A stretch of DNA of 64,000 bases. Origin: Blasia pusilla (Eukaryota > Marchantiophyta > Marchantiopsida > Blasiales). Within the stretch, counting starts at the first letter, position 1. Each line of letters starts with the position of its first letter. The position numbers and the translations under genes were made by a program. The stretch is taken from assembly GCA_050084515.1 (NCBI GenBank), contig CM114271.1, positions 42,036,001 to 42,100,000 on the forward strand, in the 5' to 3' direction. Shown here in pieces: positions 1-11,792 of the stretch. The notes under the pieces are model-generated. The model saw only the letters and a list, made by a program, of their open reading frames with translations. It was not told the origin of the DNA and ran no database searches.

Positions 1-1815
1 TCTATCCACTGGGCCATGGAATAATAGGAAAAGAATGGGTCTCTTCCATTATCACAAATATATGGCCATAAATACGCCCCATCATTGGTTTATGACCATC
101 ACACTCTCTCAACGGAATACTATTGGGAGAATCATAATAAACAACTTTTCATCTTCTACCAAAAAATCACCATTGGCCACAATAATCTCAATCTCTCTTT
201 CCTTCTCCTTTTGCCTTGTATTCCTCCTATTGAAATACTTCCTAAAAGCATTTGTGATAACCATGGCATGGACGCCTCCCTCAATTCTAAGATATTTCAT
301 TCCATCATAAAGTTTGTTGCAAAGCGTGTACTAGTAGAAATAAAAATTTGTCTCTTCATTGGGTTGGTAAGGGGCTAATATATCCATCTAGACATTAAAT
401 AGGAGGCTACTCTTTCTCGTCTCATGAATTTTTTTTAATCAATGTTGTATCCCGATCTCTTGATAAATCTATTAATCTTTCCATAGGTACTAGAAGTATA
501 TGTCTAAGCTCTGTCAGTTGTGGTAATCTAATGGTTCTTGCAACCTTTTCTAGTTCCCTTACTACCTCTGATTTTGTAAGCTTGTGTTCATTGAATTCTA
601 CCCTCTTGAATAGCAGTGTATCTTTTTCAATGATTCCTTTTGTCGATGATTGATAGAAAAAGAGTTACATAGTAGTGAATACATACATGTTATGCCTAAG
701 AGTTTTGCCCATTAACAAGAAAATCTAAGGGAGTGAAATTTCCCAAAATCTGAAGGTTCTTTCTACTTGACACTCTGGACAACATAACATATGTCAAACC
801 AAAATTGAAAGCATGCTTCAAGACAACCAAACATGACTTTCAAAGTGTACCTTGTGTGTAACTTAGAGTAAGGTGCTATATATGGAATACAAATTTGTGT
901 TGACAAAACTTTGGAACGAGCTCACTATGAACTAGTACATATTCATACTACGAGAGCCTAATCTTGTTATGCAAAGTAGTATTACTTGAAGAGTGCACAA
1001 AAGAACTCATGCTTAGGAAATGTAACTCTATATACTCGCAAGGATATTCTTTCATATACAAAGATGGAGAAAAAGATAATCTAGTACTAATTGTAGAGCA
1101 AATCCAATTGTCATTAGAGGAATAAAAAAGTAAACCTTTTGATTAATAATGAAATAAGCCAAAATGTATTAATTAAACAAGAAGGTATGACTAACCTTAA
1201 GTTGTTGCCTAAATTTTTGGGATGACATTCACTCCTATTGTAGGTGGGAAATTTCCGCAACATGAATTGTGATGAATGCCAACCATCGAAATAAAAATTT
1301 AAGTCATTGTGGGGTATTACCTACCTTTCCCATAATTTATAAAAGTGACCATGGTCTAAAGGAACAAATAGATTCACAGTTCTTGCTTGAGAATATATGA
1401 GGAAAAGGAAAAGAATACAAGGGTGTTGTTTGACAAATTGAGTAGAGGCTTGCAAACATAATTATATAAATGAATGTTGACAACACATAATCTATGGTTG
1501 TTTAATGATCCTTGTTGCACTACAAAAAAACACTTACGAGAAGTGAAGACACAAGAACATTGAAGTTATGTCTGTCATAATCTTACTCTCGAGAGAATGT
1601 TATCAACTGATAAGTTTTTTTGCTTTTAAGAGAAATTTAGGTAGAGGGTCACTTCCACATTGAAATCGTGACATAATAGACTAAGAAAATATAGAGAGAT
1701 GAACCTACCAAGTGGATTGCAAGTGGCAAAAAACTACTAAGATAAATATAAAATGCGTGATAAAGGCCAAAATTTTTGAAAAGCCCCTACTAATTTTCCA
1801 ATATGAATTCATAAA
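1..1815. other. AT-rich stretch, no gene recognised
   Basis: The only open frames here are short and low in complexity. None shows a conserved motif, a plausible intron structure or a repeat boundary that I can recognise. Confidence 0.6.
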
Positions 1816-2132
1816 CAAGGTTGCATGTGGACAAAGTCCGTGTCCATGGACATGTCCGTCCAATGGAAAGACTTGTCCGTATGGGCCCCACCTTTCCTTT
1901 CTTCCTCATTCCCCTTACTTGCCTCCGTGTTCCATACTCCTCCATTTCTTCCTCCCTCCACTTCAACCTCCACTCCCTCCTCCCTCATTACTCCTCTCAT
2001 CCTTGTCTTGTCTTCCATCATGGACTAAAAGTGTGGATCCCACCTCTTGGAACCCATGTCCAAGGACATGTCCAGACTTGTTGGTCCATGTCCGTCCTAA
2101 GGAAGGACTTGTCCGATTTTTGTGCAACCATG
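1816..2132 (+). mobile_element. hAT-type MITE, 317 bp, with perfect 8-bp target duplication
   Basis: The element starts CAAGGTTGCA and ends TGCAACCATG, which are inverted copies with one mismatch. Just inside each end lies a second inverted block built on GGACATGTCC/GGACTTGTCC. It is flanked on both sides by TTCATAAA (1808-1815 and 2133-2140), a perfect 8-bp direct repeat as left by hAT transposases. The interior is a CT-rich tract followed by a hinge and has no coding capacity, so it must be moved by a transposase supplied elsewhere. At least three related copies lie further along (starting near 11551, 34312 and 48505). Confidence 0.88.
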
Positions 2133-2140
2133 TTCATAAA

Positions 2141-2829
2141 GAAGTTCCCTCTTATTCATGTAGAACAATAGGGAAGGAATAGCAAGTCTACCTCTAATGG
2201 AGCTAATCGTGGCTATACTAAATCATAACCCACAATTTTGGGTTAATGGATAACTGTGGTGAGGAAAGGAGAAACCCATAAGGAGGCAAACAATCTACAA
2301 TAAAAGAAATTCCTCTATTGACTTTATATTGTAGTAAAAAGTAATAAATCCTTTTGAGTCTGCACAAGCGATACATTAAGAAATAAGGAATCAATTGATT
2401 ATAATCAGAAGCTATCCGAATGGAATAAGAAAAACCATAGCGATAGAGATGAAACCCCCACTTTACTAAAATAAAATAAAACAAATATTGCGTAGAAAGT
2501 TAAATCACATTTGCTAATACAAAATTGAGTTCTTTGTGGTAAGGTAGTATAAGAAGTAATGGTCTTACTGTTGGAACTAAATGTATTCTCCGTGGACTAT
2601 GCAATTGCTACGGCAAAAACTGTAGCACAATCCAAAGTATCCAATCCACCACGCTAGGTTGAGAGTCAATGCATGACTCTTCATACAGAGCGAGTGTAGA
2701 ATATATTCGTCACTCAATATAAAGCAAGTGTGGAACAAAGACGTTATCCCAAATACCGTACACAAAATGAAGACACTACTAGACACGTAGTAGGGTAGGT
2801 ATAACTCTATTTTTTGGGTTCAGATAATA
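2141..2829. other. No gene recognised
   Basis: AT-rich sequence with only short shadow frames. I see no motif or repeat boundary until the TCTATACTATA start at 2830. Confidence 0.5.
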
Positions 2830-4035
2830 TCTATACTATAATTTGCGGAGTGGTTCTAACATGGTGACACCCGTAGAACAAAACACGTGTCATAAAAAAC
2901 CCTACAAACCCTATGAGTATTTCAAGAGGGGGCATATATGGTGGATAAATTCTTCCATTTGCGGAGTGGTTCTAACATGGTGATACCCTTAAAACACGAC
3001 ACGTATCATCAAAAACCCTACAAACCCTATGTGTATTTCAAGAGGGTGCGTATATGCACGGAGCGCATGCATCGCAAGGTCCGCCATGGGCACTAACTAC
3101 TATCTATATGACGTCAAAGTGTCCAAGATGCCATAGGAGTAGATGGCTTCACTATCAAATACGCACCTTGAGCATTTTAGCTTTCGATGGTCACAGACCT
3201 TAACTTCAAGCACCAAGTTTTTCAGAAGTATATTTAGTAGAAAAACCTAAAGGATCGACTTGTATCATCTTTAACGTTAGTTACCAAACAAAATAAGTAC
3301 AGATTATGTCAACCCCTCTAGCTAATTTTGCAAGACTGCACTCAAAACGTATGTGTGGCCAACCCCCAATGCGTTCCACAAATTAAGGTGAGTAGGGTAC
3401 ATAACCAATTGACTATTGCTGACCATATTAAATATAATCCATCCTATAATACCTAAACACTTATTTCCCATCACAACGAACATTTTGATGGCCAAGGAGA
3501 AAAATTAATTCCCTTAGTCATTGTAAATATTAAAAATCCTTAATAAGTAAAAACTATTCCAAATTAAGAGAAAATTGGTTTGGCCCCTCATAATTTAGGG
3601 TTGAATTTATTTTAGTAGAAACCTTGATAGATATGGAAGTGGAGCAGCGCTTAGAATCGTTTAAAAGTAAATGGAAGAATAGAAGAATCTCGGTCAAATA
3701 TATTTTGCTGAACAACGTTTCATATCCTAAGATCTCCTCTTCAATGTTTTCCTACGCAAACCTCTCTAGATCCTCAAATATATGGGTATTGCTGCTCAAT
3801 CCGATTGTGCTACCAAAGGAGGTTACCATGTGACCACACAAATCTATATTGTTATGGGAGAGTGCCTTCTTTGATTTGCAAACACTTCTATACAAGAAAA
3901 TGTTTCACATGCTATGGGAAGCAAGAAAAAAATGAGTTTGTGTGCAACATCATGAGTCTCTTCCCTTCACCGGTTACACAATAGAAATACTCTTCAAAAA
4001 CTTTTGTATTTCCCGTGCATCGCACGGGCACCTTA
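2830..4035 (+). mobile_element. Candidate non-autonomous Helitron
   Basis: The left end is TCTATACTATA preceded by A. This is a Helitron-like 5' end (TC start after A), and similar starts are familiar in plant families. About 1.2 kb downstream lies a near-perfect hairpin, CCCGTGC-ATC-GCACGGG (4012-4028), of the kind that sits just before the 3' end of many plant Helitrons. The expected CTRR tail is not seen: the sequence after the hairpin reads CACCTTACC, so the exact 3' end is unproven. There is no coding capacity. This could equally be two unrelated motifs. Confidence 0.35.
2841..3056. repeat. Two-copy tandem duplication, 116-bp period
   Basis: Copies start at 2841 and 2957. Both begin ATTTGCGGAGTGGTTCTAAC and run on to a shared tract ending TATTTCAAGAGGG. 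They differ by scattered substitutions, so the duplication is old. It lies at the left end of the candidate Helitron. Confidence 0.8.
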
Positions 4036-5105
4036 CCGGTGTTACAATATGAGAATGAAACAAGTAAAAAATTCACATGACCTTAATTATATAATTAGGG
4101 TTATCGTAAGAAACATGGATCCCAACACTTCAACTTCATCCGGAAACTCACGTCAAAATATACAATCGAACACCCGGATAACCCTCTACTTCATCAACCC
4201 AATAGAACTTGGGCAGTGACTATGACATATGAGGTGTATGGATGATTTTTTTAGAACAGTAAGATTCATGAATGAATGAGATAGGAGAGGTGATTTTGGA
4301 ACCTTTACGTGACAAGCTAAGGAGGAGATATAGGGAAAATCCATAGTAAAGTTCGAGGATGAACGCAAGTTTGAGGATACACGGTTTTTCCTCTCCGGTC
4401 TTACTAAACTACCTGGCCTTTTCCCCTTCATAACTCAAAGAAGTAATAAATATAGCATTAACATTTTGAGCACACAAAATGGAAAGCAAGTACTCCACGT
4501 TACTCACACTTTTATTCGGTCGGTCAGGGTAAATGCGAGACCAAGCGAACAATTAGTGGTACATTGGAATGAAGGCAGCGATTTTGGGCGGGGACGGCGG
4601 GAGGCATGGACGGGGACGGCGGGAGGAAGGACGGAGGGCGTAGGGGACGAAAAGAGACGTGCTACATGTCGAAACGGAGAGCGTGACGAGAGCTTCGTTT
4701 TGATCCGGACCTTGCTGCATGGCGTGAAGTATTTTTATTTTTATTCATCTTTTTAGAATTCGGTTCATATTAGGGTTCCAAATGTGAATATTAGGGCTTA
4801 GCTTATTGTCATTTGGAGAAATTTCCCAAGGTAACGTCCTCTATTCACCCACCCTTCCCCTCCTTTCCCAAGTCCTTTCTTGTTTGTCGTATTTGTCGTA
4901 TGTGCTTCTCATTTTGGTTCGATTCATGTTTGTATTTGTTACCCTCCCGCACATACACTTTTCTTCTCATCTATTTTATCTCAAGGGCCCATGATCTTTT
5001 CACACTCTTAGCAACTCTACGTATTCATGAGTTTATTTTTGGGAGGGGTTGGGACTAGAAGTCCTAGGTGATGTCGGTAGGTGAGAGTTTATGTTAGAGG
5101 GAGCA
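4036..5105. other. No gene recognised; short GC-rich patch
   Basis: AT-rich apart from a GC patch near 4570-4690, where a roughly 24-bp unit (GGGGACGGCGGGAGG plus a short linker) occurs twice. I recognise no coding region. Confidence 0.5.
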
Positions 5106-5874
5106 TTACCGTGGACGGAAGAGAGTGGTTTGCCAGGACCGCTCGTTCGAATGGGGATGATAGGATTTGTTATTGACGGGGATTGTCGACGATTTTATTG
5201 GAGGGGGTCCATGTCCTCTTCTTGGTGAGTTGCATCCATGCCTCGACCGCATCGGCTCCCGTGTGGGGACCCGTGGGTCGTCTAGTCGGGATACTAAATG
5301 CCCATGTTGTCCCGAATTCTTCACTCGCTCAGAATTCGGAACCACTTAGCGGCTAAACATCCCGACTTTGATAGATTTGGATGGGTGGTCCCTCCCGTTG
5401 ACCATGGATGCTCTCCGGTGCTTCCCGCATCATCGCCCCTCCCGAGGCATGGGAGTGGTTGAGGTCCCACAAGGGTAAAGCATTATAGGTCTCTTTGAGA
5501 CCCGTTTTCCCTGCCCGAGGTTGTTTCATAGGATCCCCATGCTATTCGGGACGACTCTCCACGCATTCCTCCTTCCTCGCTAGGATCGCCCTTGATCCTA
5601 TGGATGAGCTCTCTTGGTACCTACTACTTCTCCTTCCACGATGGTGTCTTCGTTACACTCGGGAGGAAGGTCCGGTCATAGAGAGGTTATAGCACGCCCG
5701 AGACGCTTTCGAGGAGGTGATTGGGAGTCTCTGCAGAGTGAGTTTGTGGCATTCGCCAGAGGTAGTAGTTCACCTGGTTTTCGGCGGACGATCCTGGAGC
5801 AGCCAGGTTGCGGCGATGTAGGACATGGGGATGAGCCTGTGAGTACTTGCGAAGCCTGACGTGCTCTTTGCCCG

Positions 5875-7155
5875 ATGGACATGGCTCCTTCTTCAGCTGT
5901 TACCATCGATGCCCTCCGGAGGCTACATCCTCGTCCATCGGTTGACATTCCAGCTTTTGCACGTGACTTCCACCCTGACACGGCTATATGCCTTGACCCA
6001 TCCCTCTTTGCACGGGCACTCGGACGTTCTCCGAGGATTGCGGCCGGAGGTTTGTCTGGTATGATGTACGAACACCTTCGTGATTGCTTTCCTTCCGAGG
6101 ACACCGCTAGCGGCTTCTCCGAGTTGCTCCAGGTTGCCTCTCACCTAGCTCAGGGGAGAGTGCCAACAGCAGTGGCCCAAGTATTAGGGGCGGGGCGACT
6201 TTTGGCGTTGTCAAAGGAGGGTGGTGGTATCCGTCCGATTGCCATAGGTGAGGTGCTCTCACGGTTGGTGAGTCATACTCTCGCTTTGCAATTCCGTGAG
6301 GCTTTCAGTCCACATCCGAGTCCGCATCGTTTGGAGTTGCCACGCCACCGGATGTGAGACGGTTGCCTTAGGTTTGAGGGCTTGTCTAGATGTACATCCG
6401 AGTGGGTGGTTCTCAAGTGGACGTGGAGAACGCCTTCAACTCAGTATCTCGGGCTACTATATTCACAGAGTTGAGGACCTTGGCCCCATGGCGAGCCTCA
6501 TTTCCACCATGGTCGCCCTCTATTTCCACCATGGTCGATTCGAGGAGGAGGTCACGGTCTTGGAGTCCGCACAGGGACTCGTCGGGGTGACCCTCTTGGT
6601 GGCGCGTTGCTTGCTGTGGCTCATTTCCGAGCGGTTCTTTCTATGGTGGAGGCTTTCTCGGGTTGCATATTCCCTTCATTTGGCAGATGATACTCATATT
6701 GTTGGTCCAGAGATCTGGTTGTCCCTGCATTCAAGCACTTTTCAAAGACAGTTGGCTTGGCACGTGTCGGCCTGGCGGTGAAGGTGGGGAAGTGCAAGGC
6801 TTGGTCTCCATCAGGCCTACGTGATGATCTACATTTACCCGACGGCTTCTTGCGACTGTCGGAGGGCTTTGAGTCTTGGGAGTACCGCTGGGAGCCAGGA
6901 CTTTGTATCGACTTTCGTGGGCGGCTCTTACCGAGGATCTTCTCCACGTTGATGATCTTACGAGGATTGGTGACCCTCAAGTCGCCTTCGGCATTCTCTC
7001 TTCTTGTTTTGCTCGTGAGACCTGGTTACCTCACTAGAACTGTCTGGACATCTAGTCACCTTTCTTCCCTATATAGATCCTTTGATAGGAAGCTCATGCG
7101 GGTGTTTGGGGATCTTCTAGGACCCGGCTCCTTAGAGTGCCCCATGGGGAGTTAG
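5875..7155 (+). pseudogene. LINE reverse transcriptase, frameshifted
   Basis: RT blocks lie in consecutive frames. At 5875-6357 there is the RPIAIGEVLSRLV block with upstream helical regions. At 6418-6453 VDVENAFNSVSR supplies the first catalytic Asp. At 6678-6701 LADDTHIVGP is the [FYL]ADD box with two catalytic Asp. At 6757-7155 the thumb-like stretch contains KVGKCKAWSPSG and a Y-L-x-R-T motif. At least three frame changes separate them, so no working enzyme is made. The RT style resembles an early-branching LINE rather than the L1 type usual in flowering plants. That is recognition by eye, not a search. Confidence 0.7.
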
Positions 7156-7454
7156 CTCAGAGACAGGCCTCTTGGCCGATTTCTTTTGGTGAGTAGGTCT
7201 TATCTCGACCGAGTTAGTGGCGCCCTCCGCTTTTTTTTAGGGAGTTGGGCCACAGTGGCACCCCCCCTTTGCTCCCGATTTTTGGTTAGAGATAGACCGC
7301 TCCTTCTACACTACGTCTCCTGTGTCGAGGATGGCTCTTTCCCACTTCAGTCTTCACTCACACTTGTAGAGATTCCTTCGAGTTGAGGCGAGCCGTTCTC
7401 CTACTTTCTCCTCCTTAGTTACCTCCGGTCGGGCCTGGGCTCCAATCTTCCTTG

Positions 7455-8147
7455 ATGGAAGCCCACTTTGAGGCAGTTTTTAGAGGCACTATGTCCGACG
7501 GGAATATCCCCATGGAGGTTAGGGCCCGATTCGCTCTTGCTCCGGAAAGGGGCAGGCTCATGGGTAGGGGCGCGCCCTTCTCCAGCTTTCCGATCGCACC
7601 ACTTACCTATACCACAGCGATGCGGTTCCTCTTGGGCCTCCCCCAACCATCGGTGGTTGGTTTGACACACTGCGAGTGTCGCCGGAGCCTGGATCCACTT
7701 GGTGTGCATTTGGCACGCTGTCCAGTTGGGGGTGAGAGGATAGCCACTCACGATGCAGTGCGGGATATCATGTTCAGTATTGCTCGGGAGAGTGGCTTCC
7801 ATGTGCAGAGAGAGAGGCACTACTCCATGCGGGATTCCCTCATTCGTGCCGATCTCTACATGACACGTGAGGCTGAGGTGGTTGTGGCGGACGTGGTAGT
7901 CACAGATCCTACGCGGGAGGCAGTGCGAGCCCAAGTGGTGGCCCAAGGGCGAATGCTACAAGGAGCGGCGGCGGCGGCGGTGAAGAAGACACATATCTAC
8001 AGTCGACTACACGAGGGACACATCTTCATCCCCCTGGCCATAGAGATGTATGGGGCTATGGGGGAGAGGTTCGACTCGTTCCTTACGGACTGCGCCCATC
8101 ATCTCCACTCGAGAAATGGGTTGTCCTTAGCTACTGCGATTCATTGA
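7455..8147 (+). pseudogene. LINE C-terminal CCHC plus restriction-like endonuclease domain
   Basis: The longest intact piece of the LINE. The first ATG is at 7455 but is probably internal to the original ORF. A C-x-C-x9-H-x3-C knuckle (HCECRRSLDPLGVHLARC) is followed by THDAVRD, then RADLYM about 40 residues on and VVVADVVVTDP. This fits the R-P-D ... D-V-T spacing of restriction-like endonucleases (PD-(D/E)XK fold) that nick the target in R2-type LINEs. The tail contains a conserved-looking FIPLAIEMYGAMGERFD block. It ends in TGA at 8145-8147. The RPD proline is Ala here, which may be decay or family variation. Confidence 0.6.
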
Positions 8148-8425
8148 CAGGCGCTGGTCTCCATAGCGTTGGAGCGTGCCAGGCTAATGGGATTTTGCGG
8201 CGGGCTCAGGTGTGGGGGGCGCCGGCGCTAGAGGCCCACTTAGTAGTAGTCATAGCTCTCTTGTTGTTGCTGATATTGTCTCTGCTGTTGGTGAGTTTCG
8301 TCGTTAGGGGGGGGAATGCCCCCTTCTTCCTTTTCTGGTCGTGTTGTGGCCTTCAGGTTTTGACTCTTTGAGTCCCCCTCTTTTGTACTTCCGATGGGTT
8401 TTCCATCACTTGTTTTTATCGAAGT

Positions 8426-8914
8426 CCATCTTTATTTCTACATCGATCCAAGGAGTACTTACACCCTCTACCGTAGCCCAATCTTCAATCCCAAACGATT
8501 ATCCAACTGCCGTCAGACGCGAGATCGTGTACCGGTCACCGATATCTCGGTCACCGGATACGGGCAACTGTCAGTGAGCGGAGGGAAAACGGTGTTAAGT
8601 TCCTCCGTCAGCGCGGAAGGGTGCACAGTGGGAATTGAGACTCGCGTTACTTGCTGTGCCTCTTTTCCCTCCGTCACAGTGGAAAGTTCGTGGGAGTCGG
8701 CGCTCCTACTCCGACGTCATTATCTCCGTCAGTGCAGAAGGTGCTCCGGAGGGGACACTATCATTACAAAATTGTCCGGTACGTGCTTTTTGTCCTTTCC
8801 AGAAATTAGGCTCGTTCCGTAACGACATATTACCAATTAACTACATGGTACACACAAGCCATGTATAGTTTATATCTACTCATGGAAGAATACTGAACCA
8901 CATTGGCTTTTTCT
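8426..8914. other. Spacer between two LINE tails, no gene
   Basis: GC-moderate sequence with short internal echoes of CTCCGTCAG-type words. No coding region or known repeat boundary was recognised. Confidence 0.5.
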
Positions 8915-9440
8915 CACCGGATCCTACGCGGGAGGCGGTGCGAGCCCAAGTGGTAGCACAAGGGAGATTGCTACAGGGAGCGACGGCGGCGGTCAAGAAT
9001 ACCCACATCTACAGTCGATTTCATGACGGACATCGATTTATCCCCTAGCCATTGAGATGTACGGGGCGATGGGAGAGAGGTTTGACTCGTTTCTTACGGA
9101 TTGCGCCCATCATCTCCAGTCGAGAAATGGGTTGTCCTTAGCCACTGCGATACTTTATTGTAGGCAACAGGTCTCCATAACTTTGCAGCGCGCCCAGGAA
9201 AATGGGCTTCTGCGGCGGGCTCAGGCGGTTGGAGACACCAATGCTAGAGGCCCACTTAGTAGTAGTCATAGTTCTGTAGGTGTTGCTGATATTGTCTGTG
9301 CTGTTGGTGATTGTGGTCGTTAGGGGGGAAGGCCCCCTTCTTTCTGCTTGGGGCCAATTTTGGCCTCTTGAGGTCTTCCTTTTTGGCTCTCTTTGCCCCC
9401 TCATTTGTATCGTGATGGGTTCCCCATCCTTCTTTATACA
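8915..9440 (+). mobile_element. Second, 5'-truncated copy of the same LINE tail
   Basis: From about 8920 the sequence repeats the end of the first copy (first-copy match begins near 7904): GATCCTACGCGGGAGGC, the AIEMYGAMGERFDSFLTDCAHH coding block and the following 3' untranslated tail. It differs by scattered substitutions and small indels, and a stop interrupts the coding part before 9057. It begins abruptly, as 5'-truncated LINE insertions do. Two diverged tails in the same orientation, about 1 kb apart, suggest two insertions or one old duplication. Confidence 0.75.
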
Positions 9441-9473
9441 TATTTTATAACTCGAACTTTCTCATAGAACTTT

Positions 9474-9775
9474 CAAGGTAGTAGGCAATTTCATCATTCC
9501 GGCCGGTTTTTTTTTAATAAAAAAAATCCAGTTTTCACGTCGAGAATTTGCCTAAAAATTCAGATTTTAATAGGAAATCACAATTAATTATTCAATTTTT
9601 TCCCCTTTTTTATTATTGAATAATAAAATAGTAACATGATTTTGAAGCTATGCAGGCCACAAGTGTTCCTTCATCCCGACCCACTCGAACAACCAGGGCA
9701 CGAAAAAGCTCGTGGGGAGGACCCGTTTGGCATGTTTGTCCCATGAACGGAAAAGTCCATTTTTGTACTACCTTG
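9474..9775. mobile_element. MITE-like element with 10-bp terminal inverted repeats
   Basis: The left end CAAGGTAGTA is matched exactly by the inverted right end TACTACCTTG, 302 bp apart. The last 30 bases (GGAAAAGTCCATTTTTGTAC) closely match the right end of the hAT-type MITE at 1816. It therefore looks like a relative with altered tips. I see no clear 8-bp target duplication (AGAACTTT left, CACCTTTA right). Confidence 0.55.
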
Positions 9776-11550
9776 CACCTTTAACATAATGTTGAACATT
9801 CGTAGGATTAGATCTTGTCACTTGTAGGACACAATAAGGCACTTACGGAACATAATGTGATTAGTCGTAGGCTAAAATTTGATCAGTCTTAAGAAAAAAA
9901 AATGATTGCTTGTATACTTGGCTTTATCAAGAACCCACCCGCCCTTTAGCCTATTTAGATCATTCATTGATAAAAATGCAAGAAACTTTTCTTCTACGCT
10001 GTAGATTAAACAAGTTCAAATATCTAGCTCTTTCCGTGTTTCTAAAGACTCTCTAACCAATTTAATTTTTGTTTGCTTCATGGTGTTATTCGTATTGAGG
10101 GAAAAATTCTATGCAAAAAATTACGTCTCGCCTAGCTACATCCAACCTATCCCTATTTTCTGTCCTAGAAGTTAAACTCGTGAATTATGGAAAATAGGAA
10201 CTTGTCATTGTATCCCCTATTATATTGAACCAAGCTATGGAAATATTTTTTGGGGACTTCATTCAACTTGGAAAGAATTTTATCCATTCTCGCCAATCAA
10301 AATACTCTCCTTATAGGATCTTCTTCAACCACCATTACAATTATTGTAGATTCTTCTAGATCGGCTAGATTTTCAACTCTGTTTCTCCGAGGACCGATGT
10401 ATATTGGCCAAAAGTTCCCACATCTCTTTCCATTATTTTATCATCCAATGAAGTGGGACCCAACATATCTAGGATCATAATACGCTGATGAACATGAATT
10501 TTATTCGAATGCCATTTCCACAATTCACTCCACATTCCCGTTTGTAAATGATCATTCAAGATCTCTCGCTGATATTGAAAAAATGTTTCCCACCATTTAT
10601 TTTGGAAGATCTTAATAAAAAAAATTCCCAACTTCAATTGCTTCTCTGTATTCATGTAAATTTTCCCTATAATACCCAAAGAAATCATGTCCATCTTTCC
10701 TTTCCTTCAAACCTTTAAAAGGAATTTGTGTTGATGATCACATGATGGTTCCTGTTGGAACAAGATTCAAGAAAGGAAGGCCTTCTCCCCAAGAAAAAAT
10801 TGTAGATAATTTCTTCCCCCATATCAATATAGCACCATCTTGAACTTTCTTGATTTGGAATTGCCTTTAGAACTTCAAGTCTTATAAGTCTTTGATTGGA
10901 GAAGTTGGACAATCCAACAAAAACTCTTGAAATCACATGTCTCTTTCACAAAAGTGATTAGAGGTTTGGGGGAATAGGAACATACAATAATCTTTTCCGA
11001 TAAATTCAAAAAGTAGGCATTTTTGTAACGAAGATGTCGGTAGTAGCAACTGAATATTTGATCAATCTGATCATGAGTATGTCTAACCATGAGAAACCAA
11101 ACTTTCATTTTTTGGGACATTTCTTTCTTCACCAACACATTAAGATAAAATTGATAAATACTTTTTTTTTTTTGCAAGTAAATACTTATTTTTATTCTCA
11201 CGGGTAGTGTTGTCAAGCTCCAAGTATAGGATAGAGGAAGATTACCTTACTATTCTCCAATAATATTATCCAAAATTGTGATGGTCAAATTTTTATCATT
11301 TTGAATATTGGGGCAATTCAAAGAAACCCTTAACGTTAACTTCTAGTTGAAGATAAGATTTATACATCCAACCACATGTTCCGATATGAAATACTTGTCA
11401 TCCATTACATTGCAATCGAACGAAATACATCAATTCATTTTTGTAATCTATCCCATTGATAACAACTCCAACATACTTTCCTCACAAATTGAAATATTTC
11501 TTGCGATGTTCAACAAGTTTCTCCCTTTCTTTTGTCAAGTGATTTTGGTG
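9776..11550. other. AT-rich stretch, no gene recognised
   Basis: The open frames are short and hydrophobic or low complexity. No domain motif, RNA gene or repeat boundary was recognised. Confidence 0.5.
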
Positions 11551-11792
11551 CAAGGTTGCACACGGAAAAAGTCTGTATCTGTAGACTTATGTCCGTCCCT
11601 ATGGTACGGTCATGTAGACCACATACATGTTCAATCCTTATCCCGCACCCTTACTCCAAGCCCACACATATTCCTACCACCCAAGCATGTGCAAGAGACC
11701 TAGATACCCAAAAAACCTCAGAGGCAAACCTATTTGGCATGTCCAGATATCTCAATCCCATGGATGGACAAGTCCATTCTCGCACAACCTTG
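11551..11792 (+). mobile_element. hAT-type MITE, short copy (242 bp)
   Basis: It starts CAAGGTTGCA and ends ACAACCTTG, with the subterminal block GTCCGTCCC on the left and GGACAAGTCC on the right, as in the copy at 1816. The 8 flanking bases are TTTTGGTG and TTTCAATG. They agree at 5 of 8 positions, as expected of an old, mutated target duplication. The interior is shorter than in the 317-bp copy. Confidence 0.7.

Larger units (their letters stand above)
5110..8425 (+). mobile_element. Decayed R2-like LINE (zinc finger, RT, endonuclease-like C-terminus)
   Basis: One plus-strand element can be followed through several reading frames. Near 5299-5365 there is a C2H2-like finger (CPCC, spacer, then H-x4-H), broken by a frameshift before the first histidine. 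Reverse transcriptase blocks follow at 5875-7155, then a CCHC plus endonuclease-like C-terminal domain at 7455-8147, and a T-rich 3' tail to about 8425. N-terminal finger, RT, then CCHC plus restriction-like endonuclease is the plan of R2/NeSL-type LINEs. Many frameshifts mean it is dead. Its left edge is uncertain. The tail is repeated at 8915-9440. Confidence 0.7.

Noticed and set aside
1712-2182. 156-codon plus-strand ORF, Pro/Leu/Ser-rich
   Set aside because: It lies almost wholly inside a non-coding MITE with clear tips and target duplication. The protein is a translation of the CT-rich centre.
5676-6104. 142-codon minus-strand ORF
   Set aside because: Antisense to the LINE reverse transcriptase blocks, with no motif of its own.
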